The translations under genes and the position numbers were made by a program. A stretch of DNA of 64,000 nt, taken from assembly GCA_963711495.1 (NCBI GenBank), contig CAVQEK010000013.1, positions 1,240,001 through 1,304,000 on the forward strand, given 5' to 3'. This document shows, piece by piece, positions 26,201 to 34,306 of the stretch (its first letter is position 1; every line of letters begins with the position of its first letter). The notes under the pieces are model-generated. The model searched no databases and had not been told where the DNA came from. It saw only the letters and a program-made list of their open reading frames with translations. The DNA comes from CAVQEK01 sp963711495 (GTDB lineage: Bacteria; Bacteroidota; Bacteroidia; Cytophagales; Cyclobacteriaceae).

Positions 26201-27853
26201 ATACCTGCTGTAAAAGTGAAGGTAGATCCGATGGAAGTTTCCGAAGGTACGACAGTTCGCATACCAGTGAAAGTAGAAGCATTTCAGGACATAATCAGCG
26301 CGAAATTTTCTATCAATTGGGACAACAATGTTTTGAAATTTGTGAAAATTGGTGATTTCGGTATTGATGGATTATCCGATCAGTTTTTCAGTATTACCCA
26401 AAATCCTGGTGGAACAACCACCATTACAATGGATTATCATTCTGATACTCCGGTTTCTCTTATGGATGATGACACGCTGTACTGTACTACCTTTGAGATA
26501 TTGCCAAGTCAGCAGGAAAACATAACTCCGGAATTTGATTCGACGGATGATGGCGCCAATTTTGTAAATGCCTCGAATTTGGTGCTTAATTATGATTTCA
26601 CCCCTGGGTTAATTTCCCTGAAAAAGTTGTTTGCATTGAATGGAAAAGTATCCAGCGTTTATGGCAATCCCATCGATAAAGTTGATCTTCACCTAACTGG
26701 TGATGAACATAAAGATTTGCAAAGTAAGTCTGATGGTACTTTTAATCTCGAACTTATTGAAGGCGGAAATTATGGTTTAATGGCTCAAAAACATGAATCA
26801 TTGAATAACCGATACGTCAATGTGGCGGATCTTGTTCGCCTGTGGCAACACCTTGATGGGAAGAAACCATTCGACAATCCAGTTCAATATATGGTATCAG
26901 ATTTAGATCAATCCGGTTCGATCGATAACCATGACCTGGAATTGATGATCCGACTAATATTGAACAGATGGCAGAAATATAATTTCGACTGGGTCCTTAT
27001 ACCACCTCAATTTAAATTTGATCTTTCCAATACCAATAATTTTAAGTCCGATCTTAAGTATCAGTTTGTGGCTGATAAAAACGGATTGAGTAGTATAAAC
27101 TATACCGGATATGTACCGGGCGATATTTCAAGTGTGAATGGTTCGGGAAACAGATTGGATAACAACCAAAAGGTTGAATTAAACCTTGGGGCCGGTATCG
27201 TCGGTACCAATGAAGTGATCGAAGTGCCGGTGAGTATGGAAACAATGCAAAAAATCAACGGCATGCAGCTTACATTTTCATGGAGTAACAATCTCCTGGA
27301 GTTTTTGGGATATGAGTCAGACTACAAATCCTATTCAATGGTCAATAAATCTTCTGATTCACAGGGGAATCTGTTTGTATTGTTTGAAAACAGCGATGGT
27401 GGAAGTTTGAATTTGGCAGGGTCCCAGGATCTGATGAAGTTGAAATTCAAGGTACTGGCTCCCGAGGGGTCAGAGGGTAGTGTATCCCTGTTGGAAGATG
27501 AGCATCAGTCGTTTGCAGTGAATGAAAATCTGGAGAGTGTTGGAGTTTCCATGAATCCGGGTAAGATCTTCGTGGAGAAGAATTCCGATATAAAATATCT
27601 TGGCTGTTATCCGAATCCAGTTAAGAACGAGGCGACTTTGAAGTTTTATTTGAACGATAAAGCTGAAGTGCACTTTCTAATTTATAATACAAACGGACAA
27701 TTGGTTTCCAGTTATCAAAAACAATTTGACAAAGGATATCAGAATTGGACCTGGTTGGCTGAAGCGGAGAACTCATCTTTGTCACAGGGCTTATATTTCA
27801 TCGCCATTCAAACCGATCATTACAGGGTAGTGGATAAGATTATTAAACAATAA
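23261..27853 (+). CDS. C-terminal 1,530 residues of T9SS multidomain esterase: FN3, cohesin-like, dockerin-like, type A sorting domain
   Basis: This is an uninterrupted frame. It starts inside the PA14 domain, so the TTG at 23261 is not a true start. Domains by residue: end of PA14 (1-25), two fibronectin III modules (~35-120 and ~125-215), and a long beta-rich region (~225-930) including a beta-helix-like Asn/Gly-rich part. A cohesin-like module lies at ~983-1120 (VKVDPMEVSEGTTVRIPVKV). A carboxypeptidase-regulatory-like segment is followed by a dockerin-like pair at ~1184-1240 (NVADLVRLW and DLDQSGSIDNHDLELM, an EF-hand-type loop). A second cohesin-like module lies at ~1304-1425 and a type A T9SS sorting domain at ~1445-1530 (CYPNPVKNEATLKF, GLYFIAIQTD, KIIKQ). 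The protein is predicted to be exported by T9SS and held on or released from the outer membrane. Confidence 0.88.
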   Translation: MNVSYEHSSLGGKIAIPDNKLFRYNDNGLPSVPSNPTGLTGSVNATYMRIDLTWNDNSNETGYEVYRSTTSGSGYQIIGSTGQNVTSFSDTQLDPLTDYYYVVKAKNQGGVSGPSNELHKVSPNTPPVPAAPTNLVLTVNTNNLSMDLVWTDNSNNETGFEIERSVGNNTTFVRIYIAGEGETSYSDLDLSPSTRYFYRVNAVNPGGKSASTNTVNDKSPKSKSFINITTYGQNRETSENWNNFDSQNEAQVGTVLNNIMDNYSQNTGISMSTIQNFSGWSASGVTSGAVFPSATMVRYFFASGSGVGKFQVSGLDPASPYNFYFMASKDAASGNYNTKFTISSSETTINALGNATQLAELSNIIPNSSGQVVIEVSAATGGQGVINAMIIEKGDPADLNTFYASANQDISDPGNWGILEDGSGGGLSNFSQDNVTYNIMGNGNIANNMVVSGTNSKVIVAQNATISVGNSVNNLKFYGLELQDGVNFIMSNVADTFNLKVSGSELLMGTNSILDIGGNTLTLGPNSALNTDNNNGAVAIDNGNIILDNGSAVANNLYLQSGRDSINYMHVGLATAGTLNFQSPCNLTGSIKIAGGDVNSNSNLVLVSSSHYDANVEKIETGSHLNGDVTFQRYWSRPTNYYGFFLLGTPMTGQTIGDWADDFWIQGIDGHYPTAWQNVMLYDESTAAWVGMGNSSDAVLPGTGLSTFLFPRDFSDAFVRFQNTGPITQGAFQFDLTYSSGSPDPGWNMVANPYPSAIDWSKVRWDVASQDSINNVGSALYIWDQENFGYRVWTQVDPPGVSSLIATGQGFFIHTNNDNGQPIRLIVTENIKANEKPTFYRTASPENVFEVTLTDKDGHMDKTTIAQRDDATSGFDPFLDAYKRNGDYVNISSIIDENEKLAVNALPVSPQLLIPLNIEVIGPGDYTLMLTGLGSFSGHQKFYLQDHYLNKTVAMKEGVTYPFAVTDDPETSGKRFIISAIPAVKVKVDPMEVSEGTTVRIPVKVEAFQDIISAKFSINWDNNVLKFVKIGDFGIDGLSDQFFSITQNPGGTTTITMDYHSDTPVSLMDDDTLYCTTFEILPSQQENITPEFDSTDDGANFVNASNLVLNYDFTPGLISLKKLFALNGKVSSVYGNPIDKVDLHLTGDEHKDLQSKSDGTFNLELIEGGNYGLMAQKHESLNNRYVNVADLVRLWQHLDGKKPFDNPVQYMVSDLDQSGSIDNHDLELMIRLILNRWQKYNFDWVLIPPQFKFDLSNTNNFKSDLKYQFVADKNGLSSINYTGYVPGDISSVNGSGNRLDNNQKVELNLGAGIVGTNEVIEVPVSMETMQKINGMQLTFSWSNNLLEFLGYESDYKSYSMVNKSSDSQGNLFVLFENSDGGSLNLAGSQDLMKLKFKVLAPEGSEGSVSLLEDEHQSFAVNENLESVGVSMNPGKIFVEKNSDIKYLGCYPNPVKNEATLKFYLNDKAEVHFLIYNTNGQLVSSYQKQFDKGYQNWTWLAEAENSSLSQGLYFIAIQTDHYRVVDKIIKQ

Positions 27854-28003
27854 AGAAAGGGAAAGATCATAAAAGATAGCCTGGAAATTTCAGTTAATTA
27901 AGACGCTGGTTGTGAGGGTGAATAATTTAATGTGACATGAAACAATATATGTAATCAACATGCATAGCAACTTTTGTAGTAGTTTATGCAAAACCAATCA
28001 TAA

Positions 28004-28276
28004 ATGAAGAAAATAATAACGGTTTTATTTTTTGTGCTGATAACAGCATTGAATATTCCTGCATCTGCCCAGAATGATCCGTGTTCAGGGGCGTGTACTG
28101 CTTGTTTGTCTCGTTGCCCAGATGGACCATGCACACCAGATTGTATTGATTGTATTGCTACTAGCTGTGATGCTGGGGTTCCGATAGATGGGGCATCCGG
28201 GATTTTATTGTTAATCGGGTTAGGGTTCGGTGTAGTGAAAATATTTAGAAGGGGCAAAAGTACCATTACCTCATGA
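28004..28276 (+). CDS. Small Cys-rich exported protein with C-terminal PID-CTERM-like sorting tail
   Basis: This 90-residue protein has a signal peptide (MKKIITVLFFVLI to PASAQ). A compact Cys-rich region follows with eight Cys in about 33 residues (CSGACTACLSRC and CTPDCIDCIATSC). The C-terminal tail consists of VPIDGASG, a hydrophobic helix (ILLLIGLGFGVVKIF) and RRGK. That tail (Pro-Ile-Asp, Gly-rich transmembrane helix, basic end) looks like the PID-CTERM type of Bacteroidota sorting signal; the name is from memory and the match is by eye. Its stop overlaps the start of the downstream hydrolase gene (ATGA), so the two are coupled. No exosortase is in the window. Confidence 0.75.
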   Translation: MKKIITVLFFVLITALNIPASAQNDPCSGACTACLSRCPDGPCTPDCIDCIATSCDAGVPIDGASGILLLIGLGFGVVKIFRRGKSTITS

Positions 28277-29241
28277 CAAAAAAATTCCGATTGAGGAAAT
28301 TGGGCCTCATAAGTCTTTCAGTTATTGTTTTTTTTGTTTTGGCCACATTGGTTTTGCACTGGATACAGGAACCGTTATCTCTGGATAAGGAAACAAAGAA
28401 ACTTCATCAAGAGCGATTTATCCGTTTAAATCATGGTTGCACCAGGTTTAATTATGTTCAAAAGGACACTAACAATATTGTAGTATTTATTCATGGGGGT
28501 GGGATATTGGGTTATGAGGTTTGGTCAAAAAATATAGGAGTGGTAAGCAATCAGGGATTTTCTACACTGGAATATGACCAATATGGCCGTGGTTATTCTG
28601 CAAAACCCTTTATAAAATATGACTTAGACCTGCTTTATAATCAATTTATAGAATTAATCGATTCATTGGGATTAACCCATAAAAAAATAAATATTGTGGC
28701 GCTTTCAATGGGTGCTAAGATAGCCATGAAGTATTTGGACCAGTTTCCTGGACGGATCAATAAGGTGGCTTTTATCGGACCGTCTTTATTGGGCAAGTTT
28801 GAACCCAATATATTTCTAAGAACTCCGGTAATTTCTCAATTACTAATGACGGATTTTTGGCGTTTTCATTATATCGAAGGAAGGAGAAAGGAATTTGTAG
28901 ATATGGATGCGTTTGAAGAATACAAATCAAAAATACTTTATTTCAGTAAAATTAGAGGATTTAAGCGGGTTTATTTATCCACGTGGTTGAATTGTCTCAG
29001 CGAGCCGGTGGACAAATATGTGAAGCGATTGCCGGAGCAGGAATCAAAAAAGGCAATGATTATTTATGGAGAAAAAGATCCTTATACTTTGGAAAATTCA
29101 GTAAAAAAATTACAAACATTTCTCCCTTTGGCCACCTTCCATATGATCAGGTCTGCCGGTCACTCTGTAAATTTTGAAAAGCCGAACGAGGTAAACGCTT
29201 TGCTACTCAGTTTTTTTAGTTCGAGTAAAATGAAAGATTAA
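28273..29241 (+). CDS. Membrane-anchored alpha/beta hydrolase
   Basis: This 322-residue protein has an N-terminal membrane anchor (LISLSVIVFFVLATLVLHW) and an alpha/beta-hydrolase domain. It has the oxyanion-hole strand VVFIHGGGILG, the nucleophile elbow IVALSMGAKIA with Ser in LSMG, and the catalytic His in SAGHSVNFEKP; the acid is probably in IIYGEKDPY. The substrate is unknown. Coupling by a 4-base overlap to the small Cys-rich anchored protein suggests they work together at the envelope. It sits between the giant esterase and the flippase gene. Confidence 0.88.
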   Translation: MTKKFRLRKLGLISLSVIVFFVLATLVLHWIQEPLSLDKETKKLHQERFIRLNHGCTRFNYVQKDTNNIVVFIHGGGILGYEVWSKNIGVVSNQGFSTLEYDQYGRGYSAKPFIKYDLDLLYNQFIELIDSLGLTHKKINIVALSMGAKIAMKYLDQFPGRINKVAFIGPSLLGKFEPNIFLRTPVISQLLMTDFWRFHYIEGRRKEFVDMDAFEEYKSKILYFSKIRGFKRVYLSTWLNCLSEPVDKYVKRLPEQESKKAMIIYGEKDPYTLENSVKKLQTFLPLATFHMIRSAGHSVNFEKPNEVNALLLSFFSSSKMKD

Positions 29242-29329
29242 TGGATTGGGAAAATTTCAATTAAACGTTCAATACATGCTTCAATGATTAATAATGTCCT
29301 ACCAAAAATAATTTAATGTATTCTTGTCA

Positions 29330-30667
29330 ATGTTTCTATTGAATAAAAAATATTTGGTTGAGAAAGGGTCTGTCACAATCATTGAACGGTTTACCAAAGT
29401 TGGTTTTGGATTCGGGTCATTTTTGCTATTGGTCAGGTTCCTGGATAAGGAAACATTTGGAGTATGGGTAATCTATATGACGATTAGTTCTATCATTGAA
29501 ATTACGAGAATAGGATTTATAAAGAATGCCCTGATAAAATACTATATTGATTATACTTCCGAACGAGGATCTTTTCAAACGGGTAGTTTATTGCTTAGTT
29601 TATCATTTTCGGTACTAATAGCCATTTTAATCGTGGTAAGCAGAGGGGCTATCGTACATATATGGAAGACAGAGTTATTGTTGAGCCTGCTGTATTATTA
29701 TTTGTTTATACTGCTATTCGATTGGCTTTATTTTCATATTTACTTTTTAATTCAGGCAAATTTTGATTTTAGAGGAAGTTTGATCCTTACCTTCATCCGG
29801 AATGGCATTTTTTTTGTTACAGTACTGATTTCTTATATTTTTTCCCTGCATTTTAGCATCACTACTTTTGTATTGTTTCAGATCATGGCACTGTTTTTAT
29901 CTACTATTGGGGCTGTAGTACTATATGGAAATCTGCTCACAATTTCAAAGTTCAATTTTCGACAATTCATGCTATTATGGAATTATGGCAAATTTAATGT
30001 CGGAACAAGTTTAAGTGGTATTTCTTTCAACACACTTGACAAATTAATGATCGGTGGATTGTTGAATACGGTTTTGGTAGCCATGTACGATACAGCCATG
30101 CGAATCGTCACCATTGCTGAAGTGCCCGTTACAGCATTGGGATATATATTTTTCCCATTTACTTCAAAGCATGTTTCTGAAAATAAAGATCCAAAGATCA
30201 ACAAGATATTTGAAGAAACCACCGGAATATTGCTGGCGATTATTATACCAATTATCATCATAACCGTGGTATTCGCAAATTTTTTGATTATCCTGTTGGG
30301 AGGAAGAGATTATTCGGATGCAGCAAATATTATGAGATTCGGGATATTTGTGATTATTTTTTGGCCTTTTAACAGGCAATTTGGGGTAACCATGGATGCC
30401 ATTGGCAAACCCAGGGTTAATTTTTATCTAAACCTGGTAACTTCTTTAATTAATGCGGTGATGTATTATATATTTATATCGAAATTTGGAGTGTACGGGG
30501 CAATCATTGCTTCTCTATTTACCAATTTCATTTCATTTCTTTACATCCAGCATTATTTATCGGAAAATTACAAAGTCAAATTCAAATTTATTATCATGAA
30601 TTGTCTTCGTTTTTATACTTCTTTATTCAGAAGTGTTTACCTCAAATATAAAAGTTTAAAGGTATGA
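29330..30667 (+). CDS. Polysaccharide flippase (Wzx/MATE-like oligosaccharide translocase)
   Basis: The protein has about 445 residues with some 12-14 hydrophobic helices spread along its length. The N-terminal segment has the pattern typical of this superfamily (LLVRFLDKETFGVWVIY). The second half has KFNVGTSLSGISFNTLDKLM and YGAIIASLFTNFISFLY, as seen in Wzx/RfbX-type proteins. These move lipid-linked repeat units across the inner membrane. I chose ATG 29330; an in-frame TTG lies six bases upstream. No RNA or protein motif distinguishes its exact substrate. Confidence 0.9.
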   Translation: MFLLNKKYLVEKGSVTIIERFTKVGFGFGSFLLLVRFLDKETFGVWVIYMTISSIIEITRIGFIKNALIKYYIDYTSERGSFQTGSLLLSLSFSVLIAILIVVSRGAIVHIWKTELLLSLLYYYLFILLFDWLYFHIYFLIQANFDFRGSLILTFIRNGIFFVTVLISYIFSLHFSITTFVLFQIMALFLSTIGAVVLYGNLLTISKFNFRQFMLLWNYGKFNVGTSLSGISFNTLDKLMIGGLLNTVLVAMYDTAMRIVTIAEVPVTALGYIFFPFTSKHVSENKDPKINKIFEETTGILLAIIIPIIIITVVFANFLIILLGGRDYSDAANIMRFGIFVIIFWPFNRQFGVTMDAIGKPRVNFYLNLVTSLINAVMYYIFISKFGVYGAIIASLFTNFISFLYIQHYLSENYKVKFKFIIMNCLRFYTSLFRSVYLKYKSLKV

Positions 30668-30721
30668 ACTTCGCAAAGTGTTGTAGCTTTTATCTGAAGT
30701 AAAAGAGCAAAATCAAGTACA

Positions 30722-31891
30722 ATGAAGAAATTGAACCTTGGATCATTGCCATTGAAGTTAAGAAGGGTTACCAGTGGGGGTAATTTTATCGAGGAAATTG
30801 ATGGGTTGCGATTTATTGCAATTTTCCCGGTTGTTATTCAACATCTCAGTGAACGACTTATAAGGTTTCATCCGGATTCTCATTTTGACGAAAGCTTTTT
30901 GTCATCAATTGTTTTAAGGGGGCATATCGGGGTTTATATTTTCTTTGTGATCAGTGGCTTCATACTCGCCCTTCCATTTGCAAAATCCGCTCTCTTTAAT
31001 TCGAAAAGTGTAAATTTAAAGAAATACTATTATCGAAGAATTACCCGGTTGGAGCCACCGTACATTGTGGTGATTACTCTTTTATTCTTTGTGCTGGCTT
31101 TAAAGGAAAAATCATTCTACAGTTTATTGCCGCATTATTTAGCCAGCATAATCTATTCACACGCCTTTATTTTTGGCATTTGGACGCCCATAAATCCGCC
31201 GGCATGGACCTTAGAAATTGAAGTGCAGTTTTATATTTTAGCGCCTCTTTTATCAGCACTGTATTTTAATATTAAATCACCCATGGTGAGAAGGGTTGGA
31301 TTAATAATATTTTTGCTGGTAAAGACCATTATTATCACACAATTTAATATTCCGGTGCGTGTTTATTTATCGTTAATAAATTCTATAGAATATTTTTTGA
31401 TAGGTTTCTTAATTGCAGATTTTTATTTAAACAAGAAATTGGGAACTTCTAGCAGGTATAAACTATTTGATTTAATAGCAATTATTTCCTTTTTCACCAT
31501 CATGTTTACCTGGTCATGGAATAATGAATTGATATATAAATTGTTGTTTTTAGCGTTTCTTTTTGCCATGTTTTATGCATCATTTAAAAGTAAATATTTC
31601 AAAATGTTTCTACGGAATAAGTGGGTTTCAGCTATTGGAGGCATGTGTTATACGATATATCTGATTCATTTGGCCTTTGCTGAATTGTTTGTAACAATTA
31701 CTAAAAACATATTGATTACCGGGAACTTTATGAGCACATTATTGATTAATTTAATTGTTTTTTTGCCTTTATTATTCATAATAAGCGTGGCATTTTTTCT
31801 TTTAATAGAAAAACCCTGTATGGAACCTGATTGGCCTTCGAAGCTTAAAACCTATTCACGTAATGTTTATTATAAATTCATTCAGAGCTAA
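30722..31891 (+). CDS. Acyltransferase 3 family O-acyltransferase (OafA/YrhL-like)
   Basis: This 389-residue protein has about ten transmembrane helices and the acyltransferase-3 motifs EIDGLRFIAIFPVVIQHLSE (conserved Arg and His), GVYIFFVISGFIL and PPAWTLEIEVQFYILAPLL. The family moves acetyl or other acyl groups to extracytoplasmic glycans. The position between flippase and chain-length regulator indicates modification of the polysaccharide made by this locus. Confidence 0.92.
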   Translation: MKKLNLGSLPLKLRRVTSGGNFIEEIDGLRFIAIFPVVIQHLSERLIRFHPDSHFDESFLSSIVLRGHIGVYIFFVISGFILALPFAKSALFNSKSVNLKKYYYRRITRLEPPYIVVITLLFFVLALKEKSFYSLLPHYLASIIYSHAFIFGIWTPINPPAWTLEIEVQFYILAPLLSALYFNIKSPMVRRVGLIIFLLVKTIIITQFNIPVRVYLSLINSIEYFLIGFLIADFYLNKKLGTSSRYKLFDLIAIISFFTIMFTWSWNNELIYKLLFLAFLFAMFYASFKSKYFKMFLRNKWVSAIGGMCYTIYLIHLAFAELFVTITKNILITGNFMSTLLINLIVFLPLLFIISVAFFLLIEKPCMEPDWPSKLKTYSRNVYYKFIQS

Positions 31892-32022
31892 ATCCGCATG
31901 GATATTAAAATTGATTTTATGAGACAATTCTATAGTGTATTGTTAGCATAGGGAGAAATCAAAGAAAAATGATAGCTATGAGGATGGTAAAGTCTACTTG
32001 AATTATTCACTAATATTGAACA

Positions 32023-34200
32023 ATGGAACTTCAGGATATATTAAAAGCGATATTTAAAGCGAAGTGGTTAATCATTGGATTGACACTGGCAACAGCCATA
32101 ACCGGACTGGTAATTAAATTCACCGGTTATAAAAAATACAAGTCAGAAGCACAATTGTCAACTGGCATAACATTAACCAATAATATTGCCAATGAAAATA
32201 AATATCTCAATGCTTATGAGATCAATATGACTTTCGACAATCTGATTGAGAATATGCAATCGCGGATTATTGTAAATCAATTGATTTACGCACTATTGTT
32301 TCATGATCTTAAAGAGGGTAATGTGCCATTCAGGCCATTGGATGTTTCTTTATTTAATAATATGAGGAATTTTAGTAATAGGGATGAAGTGGTGCAATAC
32401 CTGGAAAATAAATACAGTGGGTTTGAAATATTAAGCCCGGGAGATAATAAAGATAAGGAGATACTTAATAAAACAGAGAATATAAAATATGATTATAAGT
32501 CAATTAGTGATAATTTAACCATATTCAGGGTTAAATCAACAGATTATATTTCGATCCAGTTTGAATCCGAAAATCCGGATTTATCAGCCTTCGTTGTCAA
32601 TAGCATTGCGCAAGAATTTATAAGATACTACAATAAGCAACAGTTAAGTTATGCCAATACATCACTTGAATCGTTGCAAAATCTGGTCGATCAGAAGAAA
32701 AAAGTATATGATGATAAATTAGATCGACTTAAAAAATTCAAAGATCAACATCAACTTTTTTCGGATGGCAATAATGCTGAATTAAAAACAACGCAGTTAC
32801 TTGAAAATGAAAAATTAATTGAAGAAGAAAAGATTAAAATTAAAGGGTATCAACTTTCTTTAGATAACATAAATGAGAAATTGGGTCGATTTGACAACTC
32901 TTCTGGTAATTATTCCAGACTATTAGATATAGAAAGAAAAATAAAGGACCTGAATGAAAAGTATGTTGTCGGTGGAAATAGCGATCAAAAGATTTTAGAC
33001 AGTTTAAATGTTCTTCGAAACCTTAAATTGATTGAGCAGAATAAAATAAATGAGAAATTTTCCAATCAGGAAGAGCGGTCAAACCTATTAGATGCAAAAA
33101 GTGATCTGGAAATAAAAATAAAATTATCCCAATCTAATCTGGATTATTTACAGAAACGACACAATGATTTAACTTATTCCTACGACAATTATTCGAATGT
33201 TGAAACCCAATTGAAGTCCTTACAGGATGAGGTGGATATTGCTCAAAAAGATTATCAGGATGCGCTGAAAAACTATACGGACGTGAAGGATAAATCGACC
33301 ACATACCAGGGACAAATAAAACAAATACAGTATGGGGAACCCGCCGAGAATCCGGAATTCATGGATTTAATTACATTTCCGATATTTGCAGCTTTTCTGA
33401 GCTTCTTTCTGAGTATTTTGGTAGTTGTTGTTCTGGAGTTGACAGATATACGGATAAAAAACCAATCCAGATTTGAACGGCTTACAAGTTTAAAATTGTC
33501 TGGTATTATACCTTATTTGAAACCGGCAAAGAAAGATTTGAGGGCCATCCTGAAAATTCAGGGTAATGCGCAATATGAAAGTGAGTATATTCAGGAATTG
33601 CGTAAGATCCGGGTTGGTTTTGAGCGCAATCAAAACAGCATTTATTTATTTACAAGCTTGAAAAATCAGGAAGGCAAATCTTTCGCCATCGTATCGTTAT
33701 CTTACGCTTTGAGTATACTTGGGAAAAAGGTTTTAATTATTGACACAAATTTCCACAAAAATAGCTTAACGACGTTATTTAAGGCATCTCAATCCTTCGA
33801 GAAATTATGCGCCGGGTTTTCGGATGAAAATTTTAGAAACAAATTAATAAATGATTCAAAATTTCTGATGGAATCTTTTTTAACGAATATTGCCACGAAT
33901 ATTTATTTATTGGGATCTAAACAATCTCACTTATCTCCCCAGGAAATATTTGCGAGTTATGAAATTGAGAAAGTGTTTGACTTCTTGAAAAATAAATTTG
34001 ACTATATATTTATGGAAGGTGCTGCATTAAATGAATTTTCAGACACAAAGGAACTTTTGAATTATTGTTCTTACCTGATTCCGGTGTTTTCTTCCAATTC
34101 TGAAATAAAGAATGTTGACAAACCTTCCTTAGAATATTTGAATACAATAAGGAATAAGCTTGGACCCATTATTTTAAATTGTAAATCACGTATAGAATAA
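32023..34200 (+). CDS. Wzz/GumC-type polysaccharide co-polymerase with BY-kinase-like ATPase domain
   Basis: The protein has 725 residues. A first membrane helix near residues 15-35 is followed by a long periplasmic coiled-coil-rich region (about 150-430, Lys/Glu/Gln-rich heptads) and a second helix (FPIFAAFLSFFLSILVVVVL). The cytoplasmic BY-kinase-like domain begins at ~490. Its Walker A is NQEGKSFAIVSLSYAL (EGKS rather than a full GxGKS) and Walker A' is VLIIDTNFHKN. A Tyr cluster at the extreme C-terminus, usual for autophosphorylating kinases, is not evident, so catalysis may be reduced. It would control chain length and export. No Wza-type export protein is encoded nearby. Confidence 0.88.
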   Translation: MELQDILKAIFKAKWLIIGLTLATAITGLVIKFTGYKKYKSEAQLSTGITLTNNIANENKYLNAYEINMTFDNLIENMQSRIIVNQLIYALLFHDLKEGNVPFRPLDVSLFNNMRNFSNRDEVVQYLENKYSGFEILSPGDNKDKEILNKTENIKYDYKSISDNLTIFRVKSTDYISIQFESENPDLSAFVVNSIAQEFIRYYNKQQLSYANTSLESLQNLVDQKKKVYDDKLDRLKKFKDQHQLFSDGNNAELKTTQLLENEKLIEEEKIKIKGYQLSLDNINEKLGRFDNSSGNYSRLLDIERKIKDLNEKYVVGGNSDQKILDSLNVLRNLKLIEQNKINEKFSNQEERSNLLDAKSDLEIKIKLSQSNLDYLQKRHNDLTYSYDNYSNVETQLKSLQDEVDIAQKDYQDALKNYTDVKDKSTTYQGQIKQIQYGEPAENPEFMDLITFPIFAAFLSFFLSILVVVVLELTDIRIKNQSRFERLTSLKLSGIIPYLKPAKKDLRAILKIQGNAQYESEYIQELRKIRVGFERNQNSIYLFTSLKNQEGKSFAIVSLSYALSILGKKVLIIDTNFHKNSLTTLFKASQSFEKLCAGFSDENFRNKLINDSKFLMESFLTNIATNIYLLGSKQSHLSPQEIFASYEIEKVFDFLKNKFDYIFMEGAALNEFSDTKELLNYCSYLIPVFSSNSEIKNVDKPSLEYLNTIRNKLGPIILNCKSRIE

Positions 34201-34204
34201 TAAT

Positions 34205-34306
34205 ATGAAGGAAAAATCAAATTTCGAAAAACTTAGAATGCATTTTTTAATCATAATTGGCTTTTTAATCCCAATCTACTTTACGATTAAAATTCTATTC
34301 TTGTGA
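34205..34306 (+). CDS. Small single-pass membrane protein (33 residues)
   Basis: A 33-codon frame with ATG start fits exactly between the co-polymerase stop and the polymerase GTG start, overlapping the latter by four bases (GTGA, 34303-34306). The product has a charged N-terminus (MKEKSNFEKLRM) and one hydrophobic helix (FLIIIGFLIPIYFTIKILF). The tight fit and stop/start overlap support real translation and coupling to the polymerase gene. No family is recognised; a role as a small partner of the polymerase or co-polymerase is speculation. Confidence 0.5.
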   Translation: MKEKSNFEKLRMHFLIIIGFLIPIYFTIKILFL

